Source: Pelagibacterium lacus (lineage in GTDB: Bacteria > Pseudomonadota > Alphaproteobacteria > Rhizobiales > Devosiaceae). Taken from it: a DNA stretch of 64,000 nt. The stretch spans positions 124,001 to 188,000 of the forward strand of contig NZ_QQNH01000001.1 in NCBI RefSeq assembly GCF_003345525.1. The letters are read 5' to 3'. The notes under the pieces are model-generated. The model searched no databases. It saw only the letters and a list, made by a program, of their open reading frames with translations, and was not told the DNA's origin. The position numbers were made by a program, and so were the translations under genes. Below, piece after piece: positions 42,999 through 51,706 of this stretch (position 1 is its first letter; each line of letters begins with the position of its first letter).

Positions 42999-43901
42999 TC
43001 AGGCGTAGGCGGCAGGGCGCAGGGCGCGGTGGACGCGGGACACCGGATTGCGGCCGATGGCAGCGGCGACGAATTCGGCGGCGTCGAGCAGCTTTTCGAG
43101 ATCGACGCCGGTTTCGATGCCCATGCCATTGAGCATATAAACCACGTCCTCGGTGGCGACATTGCCGCTGGCGCCGGCGGCATAGGGACAGCCGCCGAGC
43201 CCGCCGGCGGCGGCGTCGACCACCCGCACGCCCTTTTGCAGCGAGGCATAGATATTGGCGAGGGACTGGCCATAGGTATCGTGGAAATGCACCGCGACAT
43301 GCTCGATGCCGATGGCGTCGGCGGCCCTCTCGACGAGGCTCGCGGCGCGGTCGGGGGTGCCGACCCCGATGGTGTCGCTCACCGCAATCTCGTAGCACCC
43401 CAGCTCCCGTAGCGCTACGGTCACCGCAACGACCCGCGCCGGGTCGACCTCTCCCTCATAGGGACAGCCCAGCGCGCAGGAGACATAGCCGCGCAGGCGG
43501 ATGCCGGCGGCGCGCGCCTTGTCGGCCACGGGCCGGAAGCGCTCGATGGATTCGGCGATGGAGCAGTTGATGTTTCTTTGCGAGAAGGCTTCCGAGGCAG
43601 CGGCGAACACGGCCACCTCCCCGGCCCCGGCGGCCAGCGCCGCGTCGAACCCCCGCTCATTGGGCACCAGGACGGGGAAATTCCTGCCAGGCCGTGCACC
43701 GAGGCCGCGCAGCACCGCGTCGGTGCCGGCCATTTGCGGCACCCATTTGGGCGAGACGAAACTGCCGGCCTCGATGGTCTCCAGCCCCGCCGCCAGCAGG
43801 CGCTCGATGAAGGCGATGCGGGTTTCCGGCGAGAGATGGGCGGCCTCGTTCTGAAGACCGTCGCGCGGACCGACCTCGACGATGCGGACCCTGTCGGTCA
43901 T
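42999..43901 (-). CDS. mvaB: hydroxymethylglutaryl-CoA lyase
   Basis: This 300-residue enzyme splits HMG-CoA into acetoacetate and acetyl-CoA, the last step of leucine degradation. It has the HMGL pattern: VEVGPRDGLQNE with the catalytic Arg13 and Asp14, SFVSPKWVPQMAGTDAVL, RGYVSCALGCPYEGEV, AVHFHDTYGQSLANI with metal-binding histidines, and GLGGCPYAAGASGNVATEDVVYML with the active-site cysteine loop. ATG 43901 overlaps the stop of the carboxylase alpha gene by four bases, so it is translationally coupled to the mcc operon. Confidence 0.95.
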   Translation of the reverse strand: MTDRVRIVEVGPRDGLQNEAAHLSPETRIAFIERLLAAGLETIEAGSFVSPKWVPQMAGTDAVLRGLGARPGRNFPVLVPNERGFDAALAAGAGEVAVFAAASEAFSQRNINCSIAESIERFRPVADKARAAGIRLRGYVSCALGCPYEGEVDPARVVAVTVALRELGCYEIAVSDTIGVGTPDRAASLVERAADAIGIEHVAVHFHDTYGQSLANIYASLQKGVRVVDAAAGGLGGCPYAAGASGNVATEDVVYMLNGMGIETGVDLEKLLDAAEFVAAAIGRNPVSRVHRALRPAAYA

Positions 43902-45910
43902 GACGCGTCCGCCTCGAATTCGGCGAGGGTTTCGCCCTCCTCCACCAGATCGCCCACCCGGCAATTGATGGCGACCAACTGGCCATCGGCGGGCGCGCGC
44001 AGGGTGTGCTCCATCTTCATGGCCTCCATGACCAGCACCGGGGCGCCGCGTTCCAGCCGGGCGCCGGGCTCGGCGAGAATCTGCTGCACGATACCCGGCA
44101 TGGGGGCGCGGAAACTGCCAGCGGGATCGGACGCCGCCTCGTGCCGGCCGAGGGGATCGACCCAGTGCAGGCGCCGGCGGCCGCGCGGGGTGACCAGTTC
44201 GACCACACGCTCGGACCACAGCGCACCGATGGCTTCCTTGCGATCGCCCAGAAAGACGTCGATGCGGCCATCCTCGCGCAGGGTCCAGCCCAAGGGCGCG
44301 ACGGCGCCGTCCCATTCGAGCTCCAGCCCCGAGCGGGCATAATGCAGCACGGCCTCGTGGGTTTCCGTCCCGTCCTCGAAATCGAGGCGGCGGCGCCGCG
44401 TTGCGCCCAGCGTCCAGCCATCGCCCCGGTTCCAGGGCGAGGCCGTTTCGGACGCCGCCTCGGCTTGTTCCCGGGCCAGGACGGCGCTGGCCGCGGCGGC
44501 AAGGTCGGCGGCGGCGATGGGGGCTTGCGGCGCGAGGAGGTCGGCCAGTTCGCGCTCGATGAAGCCGGTATCCATGGCGCCGGACCGCACCTCGGGCCGG
44601 CCGACCAGCGCCCGCAGAAAGGCGATATTGGTCTTGACGCCGGCCACCTGGAAGGCGTCCAGCGCGGCGGCCATGCGGTCGAGGGCCGCCTCACGGTCGT
44701 CGCCGCTGACGATGAGCTTGGCGATCATGGGATCGTAATTGGCGGTGATGGTATCGCCGACGCGGAAGCCGCTGTCGATGCGCAGGCCGGGACCGGGCTC
44801 GGGCTGCCGCCATTGGCTGATGGTGCCGGTGGCGGGCAGGAAGCCGCTTTGCGGGTCCTCGGCATAGATGCGCGCCTCGATGCTGTGCCCCTGGCGCACA
44901 ATCTTGTCCTGACCCAGCGGCAGGGCCTCGCCGAAGGCGACGCGCAATTGCCATTCCACCAGATCGAGCCCGGTGATCATCTCGGTCACCGGATGCTCGA
45001 CCTGCAGCCGCGTGTTCATCTCGATGAAATAGAAGCCATCGTCATTGGCGACGAATTCCACCGTGCCGGCGCCGGTATAGCCCACCGCCCGGCCGGCGGC
45101 GCGGGCCGCCTCGCATATGGCTTCGCGCTGGCTCTCGTCGAGGCGGGAGGACGGGGCTTCCTCCAGCACCTTCTGGTGCCGCCTTTGCAGCGTGCATTCG
45201 CGCTCGAACAGGGAGACCACATTGCCGTGGTGGTCGCCGAAGATCTGCACCTCGATATGGCGCGGGCGGGTGATGAATTTCTCGATCAGGACGTGATCGT
45301 CGCCGAAGCTGGCGCTGGCCTCGCGCTTGGCGGCGGCCACCGCCTCGGGCAGTTCGGCGGCGCTGTCGGCGATGCGCATGCCCTTGCCGCCGCCGCCCGC
45401 CGACGCCTTGACCAGCACCGGATAGCCGCAGGAATCGGCGGCCCGGCTCAGGGTTTCGATGTCCTGCTCGCTGCCGTGATAGCCGGGGACGAGGGGCACG
45501 CCCGACGACGCCATCAGCGCCTTGGCGGCGGATTTGGACCCCATGGCCTCGATGGCCGCGACCGGCGGGCCGATGAAGACGAGGCCTGCTTCATCGCAGG
45601 CCTTGGCGAATTCGACGTTCTCGGACAGGAAACCATAGCCGGGATGGATGGCCCCGGCGCCACTGGCCAGCGCCGCGCCGATGACACGGTCGATGCGCAG
45701 ATAGCTGTCGCGGGCGGAAGGGGGCCCGATCAGCAGCGCCTCGTCGGCCAGCGAGACGTGCAGGGAATCGCGGTCGGCCTCGGAATAGACGGCGATGGTG
45801 CGCAGCCCCATGCGGCGGGCGGTGGCGATGATGCGGCAGGCGATCTCGCCGCGATTGGCGACGAGCAGGCTGGAAAAGCGGTGCGGCGCGGTCTTGGGGG
45901 CCTGGGTCAT
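43898..45910 (-). CDS. mccA: methylcrotonyl-CoA carboxylase, biotin-carrying alpha subunit
   Basis: The 670-residue protein joins a biotin carboxylase (LLVANRGEIACRIIATARRMG, ASAGGGGKGMR, FIEMNTRLQVEHPVTEMITGLDLVEWQLRVA) to a C-terminal biotinyl domain. The biotin attachment site is Lys632 in EAMKMEH. It carboxylates 3-methylcrotonyl-CoA together with the beta subunit. Substrate identity is inferred from the neighbours: the beta subunit, a methylglutaconyl-CoA hydratase and HMG-CoA lyase. Sequence alone could also fit propionyl- or geranyl-CoA carboxylase. It overlaps the hydratase gene and the lyase gene by four bases each. Confidence 0.92.
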   Translation of the reverse strand: MTQAPKTAPHRFSSLLVANRGEIACRIIATARRMGLRTIAVYSEADRDSLHVSLADEALLIGPPSARDSYLRIDRVIGAALASGAGAIHPGYGFLSENVEFAKACDEAGLVFIGPPVAAIEAMGSKSAAKALMASSGVPLVPGYHGSEQDIETLSRAADSCGYPVLVKASAGGGGKGMRIADSAAELPEAVAAAKREASASFGDDHVLIEKFITRPRHIEVQIFGDHHGNVVSLFERECTLQRRHQKVLEEAPSSRLDESQREAICEAARAAGRAVGYTGAGTVEFVANDDGFYFIEMNTRLQVEHPVTEMITGLDLVEWQLRVAFGEALPLGQDKIVRQGHSIEARIYAEDPQSGFLPATGTISQWRQPEPGPGLRIDSGFRVGDTITANYDPMIAKLIVSGDDREAALDRMAAALDAFQVAGVKTNIAFLRALVGRPEVRSGAMDTGFIERELADLLAPQAPIAAADLAAAASAVLAREQAEAASETASPWNRGDGWTLGATRRRRLDFEDGTETHEAVLHYARSGLELEWDGAVAPLGWTLREDGRIDVFLGDRKEAIGALWSERVVELVTPRGRRRLHWVDPLGRHEAASDPAGSFRAPMPGIVQQILAEPGARLERGAPVLVMEAMKMEHTLRAPADGQLVAINCRVGDLVEEGETLAEFEADAS

Positions 45911-46704
45911 TGCGCGTCTCCGGGCGCGGTCCAGTTGGGCGGGCGGCGGGCGAAGAAGGCGGCGAGCCCTTCGGCGGCCTCCTCCCCGGCGCGGATGTCG
46001 GCGATGCGCTCGGCGGTCAAGTCGGTGAGCGCGTCGGTGATGGGGCGCAGGGCGACGTCGCGCACCAATTGCTTGGCGGCCATGCGCGCGCCCGGCGCCG
46101 TCTTGTCGAGGGCGGCGAGCACGGTTTCGACGTGCGATTGCAACTGGTCATCGGGCACCACCTCGTGCAGCAGGCCGATGCGGCGGGCTTCCTCGGCGCC
46201 GAAAATCTCGGCGGTCTGGAAATAGCGCCGCGCCGCCCGCGCCCCGATGGCGGCGATCACGAAGGGGCTGATCGCGGCCGGGATGAGGCCGAGCCGGACC
46301 TCGGAGAGGGCGAATTTCGCGCTGGCCGATCCAATGGCGATGTCGCAGCAGGCCACCAGCCCCACCCCGCCGCCAAACGCCGCGCCCTGCACGGCGGCGA
46401 TGGTGGTCTTCGAGGACCCGTCGAGCTTGCGCATGAGCCCGGCCAGGGCCTGCGCATCGGCGTGGTTGGCGGCCCGGTCGGCCTCGGCGGCGCGCTTCAT
46501 CCAGTCGAGATCGGCGCCGGCGCTGAAGCTGGGACCGGCGGCGGCCAGCACCAGGGTGCGGATCGCGGGGTCGGACTCCACCCGGTCGAGCGTGGCGGTG
46601 AGCTCGGCGATCAGGTGCTCGTCGAAGGCGTTGTGCTTGCCGGGGCGGTTGAGGACGATCCACGCCACTCCGGGCTGGCGATGATCGAGCAGCAGGTCTG
46701 TCAT
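45907..46704 (-). CDS. enoyl-CoA hydratase, probable methylglutaconyl-CoA hydratase
   Basis: The 265-residue crotonase-family protein has the oxyanion-hole segments SFSAGADLDWMKRAAE and AAVQGAAFGGGVGLVACCDIAIGS. The position of the active-site acid (FALSEVRLGLIPAAISPFVI) is typical of the hydratases found in liu/mcc operons. It hydrates 3-methylglutaconyl-CoA to HMG-CoA. The start at ATG 46704 is two bases after the carboxylase beta stop, and its end overlaps mccA. Confidence 0.88.
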   Translation of the reverse strand: MTDLLLDHRQPGVAWIVLNRPGKHNAFDEHLIAELTATLDRVESDPAIRTLVLAAAGPSFSAGADLDWMKRAAEADRAANHADAQALAGLMRKLDGSSKTTIAAVQGAAFGGGVGLVACCDIAIGSASAKFALSEVRLGLIPAAISPFVIAAIGARAARRYFQTAEIFGAEEARRIGLLHEVVPDDQLQSHVETVLAALDKTAPGARMAAKQLVRDVALRPITDALTDLTAERIADIRAGEEAAEGLAAFFARRPPNWTAPGDAQ

Positions 46705-46706
46705 GG

Positions 46707-48314
46707 TCACATCCTGAACACGCCGAACCGGGTCGGCTCGATGGGGGCGTTGGTGCCGGCGGCCAAGGCAAGGCCGAGCACGCGGCGGGTGTCGGCCGGG
46801 TCGATGATGCCATCGTCCCAGAGGCGCGCGGTGGCGTAGTAGGGGTTGCCCTGGGTCTCGTACTGCTCGCGGATCGGGGCCTTGAAGGCCTCCTCCTCTT
46901 CCGCCGACCAGGAGCCGCCGGCCTTCTCGATGCCTTCGCGCCGCAGGATGCCGAGCACCGAGGCCGCGGTTTCCCCGCCCATCACCGCGATGCGGGCATT
47001 GGGCCACATCCACATGAAGCGGGGCGAATAGGCGCGGCCGCACATGCCGTAATTGCCGGCGCCATAGCTGCCGCCGATCACCACGGTGTATTTGGGCACG
47101 CTGGTGGTGGCCACCGCCGTCACCAGCTTGGCGCCGTCCTTGGCGATGCCGCCGGCCTCGTATTTGCGCCCGACCATGAAGCCGGTGATGTTCTGGAGGA
47201 AGACCAGCGGGATGTTGCGCTGGCTGCACAGCTCGATGAAATGAGCCCCCTTCTGGGCGCTTTCGCTGAACAGCACGCCGTTATTGGCGACGATGCCCAC
47301 CGGGTGGCCCCAGATATGGGCGGTGCCGCAGACGAGGGTGGTGCCGAACAGGGCCTTGAACTCCTCGAACTGCGAGCCGTCGACGATGCGGGCGATGACG
47401 TCATGGACGTCATAGGGGGTGCGCAGGTCGGAGGGGATGACGCCGTAAAGCTCCTCCTCGGGGTAGAGCGGGGCGCGGGGCGGGACGATGTTGCGCCCCG
47501 AGGGCGCCGGCAGATTGGCCGCAGCGACGAGGTCGCGGGCGATGCCGATCGCGTGGTGGTCGTCATGGGCGTAGTGATCGGTCACCCCGGACTGGCGGCT
47601 GTGCACCTCGGCGCCGCCCAGATCCTCGGCGGTGACGATCTCCCCCGTCGCCGCCTTCACCAGCGGCGGGCCGCCGAGGAAGATGGTGCCCTGGTCGCGC
47701 ACGATGATGCTTTCGTCGCACATGGCCGGGACATAGGCACCGCCCGCCGTGCACGAGCCCATGACGATGGCGATCTGGGGAATGCCGGCCGCCGAGAGGC
47801 GCGCCTGATTGTAGAAGATACGCCCGAAATTGCGCTCGTCGGGGAAGATCTCGTCCTGCTGCGGCAGGAAGGCGCCGCCCGAATCGACCATGTAGATGCA
47901 GGGCAGACGGTTGTCGAAGGCGATGTCCTGGGCCCGCAAATGCTTCTTGACGGTCATCGGGTGATAGGTGCCGCCCTTGATGGTGGCGTCATTGGCAACG
48001 ACCATGCAATCGCGGCCGCGTATCCGGCCCACCCCGGCGATGATGCCGGCCGAATGCACCTGCCCGCCATAGAGCCCATGGGCGGCGAGCGGCGCGATCT
48101 CGAGAAACGCCGTGCCTGGATCGAGCAGCAGATCGATGCGCTGGCGCGCCAAAAGCTTGCCGCGGGTGGCGTGACGGGCCCGCGCCTCGGCGGAACCGCC
48201 CATGGCGGCGCTCTCGAGCTCGCCGCGCAACCGGTCCACCAGCGCACGCATCGCCGCGGCATTGGCGGCAAACTGGGGGGAACGGACCTCAACTCCACTG
48301 GGCAGGACGGGCAT
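46707..48314 (-). CDS. mccB: methylcrotonyl-CoA carboxylase, beta (carboxyltransferase) subunit
   Basis: The 535-residue carboxyltransferase subunit has two crotonase-like halves: [67 protein letters not shown] and, in the second half, [29 protein letters not shown] and [16 protein letters not shown]. The MCC-type length and KKHLRAQ motif favour methylcrotonyl-CoA over propionyl-CoA. ATG 48314 has GGAGG upstream. It is the first gene of the mccB-hydratase-mccA-lyase operon. No isovaleryl-CoA dehydrogenase gene is present beside it. Confidence 0.95.
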   Translation of the reverse strand: MPVLPSGVEVRSPQFAANAAAMRALVDRLRGELESAAMGGSAEARARHATRGKLLARQRIDLLLDPGTAFLEIAPLAAHGLYGGQVHSAGIIAGVGRIRGRDCMVVANDATIKGGTYHPMTVKKHLRAQDIAFDNRLPCIYMVDSGGAFLPQQDEIFPDERNFGRIFYNQARLSAAGIPQIAIVMGSCTAGGAYVPAMCDESIIVRDQGTIFLGGPPLVKAATGEIVTAEDLGGAEVHSRQSGVTDHYAHDDHHAIGIARDLVAAANLPAPSGRNIVPPRAPLYPEEELYGVIPSDLRTPYDVHDVIARIVDGSQFEEFKALFGTTLVCGTAHIWGHPVGIVANNGVLFSESAQKGAHFIELCSQRNIPLVFLQNITGFMVGRKYEAGGIAKDGAKLVTAVATTSVPKYTVVIGGSYGAGNYGMCGRAYSPRFMWMWPNARIAVMGGETAASVLGILRREGIEKAGGSWSAEEEEAFKAPIREQYETQGNPYYATARLWDDGIIDPADTRRVLGLALAAGTNAPIEPTRFGVFRM

Positions 48315-48337
48315 GGCGCCTCCACACGCGATAAAAG

Positions 48338-48353
48338 AAACGGTCAACCGTTT
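48338..48353. promoter_or_regulatory. operator palindrome for the mcc operon (TetR type)
   Basis: AAACGGT and ACCGTTT flank CA, making a near-perfect 16-bp palindrome. It lies just downstream of the transcription start expected from the promoter at 48362-48390 and 24 bases before the mccB ATG. The adjacent divergent TetR gene is the obvious candidate binder. Confidence 0.65.
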
Positions 48354-48361
48354 GTTTATTG

Positions 48362-48390
48362 TCCATAGACCCCTCCCTGATGCTATGCAA
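48362..48390 (-). promoter_or_regulatory. likely mcc operon promoter
   Basis: On the minus strand, TTGCAT (48385-48390) and TATGGA (48362-48367) are separated by 17 bases. The expected start near 48355 puts the AAACGGT palindrome at about +2 to +17. Confidence 0.5.
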
Positions 48391-48432
48391 GTGCAATGTG
48401 AGCGGCGCTATCGGGTTGGAAGGAACACCAAG

Positions 48433-49026
48433 TTGGTTCGGACGGTGGGTTCAGACGGGGCGAAAACCGAGGAGAACATCCGCCGCGCGGCCATTGCGCT
48501 GATCGCGCGGGATGGCTTCAAGGCGGTGACCCTGCGCGAGATCGCGACGGCGGTCGGCATCCAGGCCGGCTCGATCTACCGCTATTTCCCCAGCAAGGAC
48601 GCCCTGCTCTACGAAATCCTCAGAGAGCACATGACGCAATTGCTCGACGCCTGGGCCGAGGCGGCGCCGGCGGGGGTTGCGCCCGAGCGCGAATTGCACG
48701 CCTTCGTCGCCTTCCATATCCGCTACCACATGGGCAAGCGGGACGAGATCTTCATCTCCAATATGGAGCTGCGCGGCCTGGCGGACACCCATCGCGGCGA
48801 AATCTTCGCCCTGCGCCGCCAATATGAGACGATGCTGGCCGACATCATCGCCCGCGGCCAGGCCGCAGGCCGCTTCCGGCCGGGCGACGCGCTGGTGATG
48901 GCCTTCGCCATCCTCGCCATGCTGACCGGTATCTTCACCTGGTACAGCGACGACGGCAAACTGAGCCTCAGCGAGTTGTCCGATCTCTATATCGCCATGG
49001 TCGATGGCGGCCTGGCGCCGGATTAG
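48433..49026 (+). CDS. TetR family regulator of the mcc operon
   Basis: The protein of about 197 residues has a TetR helix-turn-helix: TEENIRRAAIALIARDGFKAVTLREIATAVGIQAGSIYRYFPSKDALL. A helical ligand domain with a TetR_C-like end (MAFAILAMLTGIFTWYSDDGKLSLSELSDLYIAMVDGGL) follows. I prefer TTG 48433, which follows GGAAGGAACACC, because related proteins begin with this RTVGS-like segment; ATG 48385 is longer and less conserved-looking. It is divergent from mccB, and such TetR proteins repress acyl-CoA operons until an acyl-CoA binds. Confidence 0.88.
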   Translation: MVRTVGSDGAKTEENIRRAAIALIARDGFKAVTLREIATAVGIQAGSIYRYFPSKDALLYEILREHMTQLLDAWAEAAPAGVAPERELHAFVAFHIRYHMGKRDEIFISNMELRGLADTHRGEIFALRRQYETMLADIIARGQAAGRFRPGDALVMAFAILAMLTGIFTWYSDDGKLSLSELSDLYIAMVDGGLAPD

Positions 49027-50351
49027 GGCGCGGGGAAAGGTTGGGGGGCGGCGCCGAGGTTTTCGCGCAGGGTCGTGCCCTCATATTCGGTGCGGAACAG
49101 GCCGCGGCGCTGGAGTTCGGGGACCACTAGCTCGCAGAACTCCTCTGCGCTGTGCGGCAGCATGGGCGGGCAGATGTTGAAGCCATCCGCGGCGCCCTGG
49201 GTGAACCATTCTTCCATGGTGTCGGCGATCTGTTCCGCGCTGCCCACCACCACGCGCATGCTGCTGGCGGCCGCGACGCGTTCGTAAAGCTGGCGGATGG
49301 TCAGATTGTCCTTCTGCGCCATGTTGTAGAGCCGCTGGGCGTCGGAAACCATCTCGACATCGGCCGGCGGCGGCGGCACGGGGCCGTCGAGCGGATAGGC
49401 CGACATATCGCCCAGCTGGCGGTAAATCTGCTGCAGGCCGATGGCCGGGTCGATCAGCGCCTGGAGTTCCTCGAACTTGTCGCGCGCCTCCTGTTCGGTG
49501 CGGCCGACATAGGGCGAAATGGCCGGCATGATCTTGAGCTCGTCCGGATGGCGGCCATAGCGGGGCAGCATGGATTTGAGCGAGGCGTAGAAGGCCTTGG
49601 CCGGCTCGATGTCGACATTGCCGGTATAGACCATGTCGGCATAGCGCGCCGCGATCTCCTTGCCAGCATCATTGGCGCCGGCCTGGGAGATGATCGGCCG
49701 GCCCTGCGGGGTGCGCGCCGAGCTCAGCGGCCCCTGCACCTTGAAATGCTTGCCCACATGGTTGAGTACATGGCGCTTGGCGGGATCGTAGAACACGCCC
49801 GATGCCTTGTCGCGGACGAAGGCGTCGTCCTCCCAGCTGTTCCACAGGCCCGCCACCACATCGACGAATTCGGCGGCGCGCTCATAGCGGGTGTCATAGT
49901 CGAAATGCTGGTCGCGATTGAAGTTGCGGGCCTCCTCGTCGGACCATGAGGTGACCACGTTCCAGCCGGCGCGCCCGCCGCTGATATGGTCGAGCGAGGC
50001 GAATTTGCGCGCGATGTGGTAGGGCTCGTTATAGCTGGTCGAGCCGGTGGCGACGACGCCGATATGGGAGGTGCGGGCCGCAATGGCGGTGAGCAGCGTG
50101 ATGGGTTCGAGCTCGACGTTCTGGCTTGAGCGGCAAAGCGAGCCGGCCGGCTCGTCGCGCTGACGCACCGCGACGGAATCGGCGAGGAAGACGAGGTCGA
50201 ACTTGGCCGCCTCGGCGATCTGCGCCGATTTGAGGAAATGGTGGAAATCGAGCGCCCCGCCGGGGTCCATGTCCTCATGCCGCCAGGCGGCGAGATGATA
50301 TCCCAGCCCCCTGATGGAAAGCCCCAGCCGCATTTGCCGTTTACGCGTCAT
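49023..50351 (-). CDS. LLM-class FMN-dependent monooxygenase (NtaA/SnaA/DszA family), no. 1
   Basis: The 442-residue flavin monooxygenase has the NtaA/DszA family pattern: LGLSIRGLGYHLAAWRH, NVELEPITLLTAIAARTSHIGVVATGSTSYNEPYHIARKFASLDHISGGRAGWNVVTSWSDEEARNFN, and GRPIISQAGANDAGKEIAARYADMVYTG. It uses reduced FMN delivered by a separate reductase to oxygenate its substrate. Known relatives act on nitrilotriacetate, dibenzothiophene sulphone and long alkanes, so no substrate can be named. It is last of the operon led by monooxygenase 2 (39 bases apart) and overlaps the convergent tetR end by four bases. Confidence 0.88.
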   Translation of the reverse strand: MTRKRQMRLGLSIRGLGYHLAAWRHEDMDPGGALDFHHFLKSAQIAEAAKFDLVFLADSVAVRQRDEPAGSLCRSSQNVELEPITLLTAIAARTSHIGVVATGSTSYNEPYHIARKFASLDHISGGRAGWNVVTSWSDEEARNFNRDQHFDYDTRYERAAEFVDVVAGLWNSWEDDAFVRDKASGVFYDPAKRHVLNHVGKHFKVQGPLSSARTPQGRPIISQAGANDAGKEIAARYADMVYTGNVDIEPAKAFYASLKSMLPRYGRHPDELKIMPAISPYVGRTEQEARDKFEELQALIDPAIGLQQIYRQLGDMSAYPLDGPVPPPPADVEMVSDAQRLYNMAQKDNLTIRQLYERVAAASSMRVVVGSAEQIADTMEEWFTQGAADGFNICPPMLPHSAEEFCELVVPELQRRGLFRTEYEGTTLRENLGAAPQPFPAP

Positions 50352-50390
50352 CGTTCGTCTTTCTCGTCCCTGGCTCTGTCCAACCGGCGG

Positions 50391-51584
50391 CTATTGCGCC
50401 GACTTGCGTTCCCATTTGGCGATCTCGCGGTTCACGCCCTCGACCCGGGCCGCATAAAGCTCCTCGCGCTTGCCCTCGGCCCAGTCGAAGGATTGCTGGC
50501 GGCCGGCATTCATCTCCTGGAAATGCGGCACCACATGGTTGGCGATCAGCTCATAGGAGCGCTTCTTCTGGGCGAAATCGGCCCAGTTGGGCGTGAGGTC
50601 GAGCCAGCAGCCAAAGCCGCCCGAACGCTCCCAGAGCTTTTCGATATGGGCGATGAGATCGTCCGGGGTGCCGATCACCGCCGTGCCGGTCTCGAGGAAG
50701 GCATCGATCATCTCGTCGGGGGTCTTCTCGCCGATATCGGGGGCGAAAGCCTTGAAGGCCGGCGACAGGCGCAGATATTTCATCCAGTCGCGAATGCCGT
50801 AATGCACGTCCTTGCGGGCCTGCTCGCGCGTCTCGGCGATATGGACCGGGCCGGCGATGCGCCAGCGCGACCGGTCGGGCGTATTGCCGTATTCGGCGCA
50901 GGCCTCGGACCAGTGGCGCCAGGTATCGCCGAGGAAATCGGTGCCCGGCTTGGCGGCGATGCCGAGGGTCAGGAGCCCACCATTATATTTGCCCGCCGCG
51001 CGGGGACCCGAGGGGGTGCCGGTGGAGGCAATGGTCAATTCGGGATGCGGGCGGGTGAAGGGGCGCAGCTGGGCGCGTGCTTCGCGGAGAACGTACTGGT
51101 CGGTGGTCTTGGAGACCACCTCGCCCTTCATGAGCCGGAGCACGAGGTCGAGGGCTTCGTCGGTCTTGGCGCGAATCTCGGTCTGCTCGAGGCCCAGGGA
51201 ATAGACATCAGTGGCGAGGGACCCCGCCCCTGCCCCGAACATCAGGCGGCCGCGCAATTGATGGTCGAGCTGGATGATCCGCTCGGCGATCATGAAAGGG
51301 TGGTGGAAGGGCATGGAGACGACGCCGGTGCCGAAGCGGATGCGCTTGGTGCGGGCGGCGGCTTCGGCGATGAACAGCTCGGGCGAGGCGATGATCTCAA
51401 GGCCGCCGGAGTGATGCTCGCCGATCCACGCCTCGTCGAAGCCGAGATGGTCGAGATGCTCCATGAGCTGGAAATCCCGCTGCAGGGCCAGGGTCGGATT
51501 GTCGTCCAGATTGTGGAAGGGCGGCATGAAGACGCCAAACCGCAGGTCGGACTTCGAGGTTTCTTTTACGTGCGGGCTAGTCAA
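50391..51584 (-). CDS. LLM-class flavin-dependent oxidoreductase (LuxA-like), no. 2
   Basis: The 397-residue protein is closer to the bacterial luciferase alpha-like branch: LRFGVFMPPFHNLDDNPTLALQRDFQLMEHLDHLGFDEAWIGEHHSGG, IRFGTGVVSMPFHHPFMIAERIIQLDHQLRGRLMFGAGAGSLATDV, and LTIASTGTPSGPRAAGKYNGGLLTLG. The start is TTG 51584 behind AGGGAGAAGCGG. It heads a two-gene unit with monooxygenase 1 and lies directly behind a GTTC/GAAC operator. Substrate unknown. Confidence 0.87.
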   Translation of the reverse strand: MTSPHVKETSKSDLRFGVFMPPFHNLDDNPTLALQRDFQLMEHLDHLGFDEAWIGEHHSGGLEIIASPELFIAEAAARTKRIRFGTGVVSMPFHHPFMIAERIIQLDHQLRGRLMFGAGAGSLATDVYSLGLEQTEIRAKTDEALDLVLRLMKGEVVSKTTDQYVLREARAQLRPFTRPHPELTIASTGTPSGPRAAGKYNGGLLTLGIAAKPGTDFLGDTWRHWSEACAEYGNTPDRSRWRIAGPVHIAETREQARKDVHYGIRDWMKYLRLSPAFKAFAPDIGEKTPDEMIDAFLETGTAVIGTPDDLIAHIEKLWERSGGFGCWLDLTPNWADFAQKKRSYELIANHVVPHFQEMNAGRQQSFDWAEGKREELYAARVEGVNREIAKWERKSAQ

Positions 51585-51605
51585 TCCGCTTCTCCCTAGG
51601 CATAC

Positions 51606-51622
51606 GTTCTATATAACAGAAC
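51606..51622. promoter_or_regulatory. GTTC/GAAC operator upstream of the two-monooxygenase operon
   Basis: The 17-bp site reads GTTCTGTTATATAGAAC on the transcribed (minus) strand, with GTTC and GAAC arms around nine AT-rich bases. It lies 22-38 bases upstream of the TTG start of monooxygenase 2, about +8 to +24 from the promoter proposed at 51637-51665. Confidence 0.6.
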
Positions 51623-51636
51623 ATCCGTTCTTCTCC

Positions 51637-51665
51637 AAGCTATAAAGGCTGGCCGGTGAAGTCAA
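51637..51665 (-). promoter_or_regulatory. possible promoter of the two-monooxygenase operon
   Basis: On the minus strand, TTGACT (51660-51665) is followed after 17 bases by TAGCTT (51637-51642), with TATAGC overlapping two bases nearer. The -35 box is good; the -10 box is ambiguous. Confidence 0.4.
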
Positions 51666-51706
51666 GACGTTGCGGCCACCCAAGAGCGCCGGGCGGCCGG
51701 ATCGGT

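Noticed and set aside
44006-46225. A 739-codon plus-strand frame opposite the carboxylase alpha subunit
   Set aside because: It is the antisense reading of a strongly conserved biotin carboxylase gene and has low-complexity composition.
43898-48314. Carboxylase considered as geranyl-CoA or propionyl-CoA carboxylase
   Set aside because: The coupled methylglutaconyl-CoA hydratase and HMG-CoA lyase fit methylcrotonyl-CoA best. The alternative cannot be fully excluded by reading alone.
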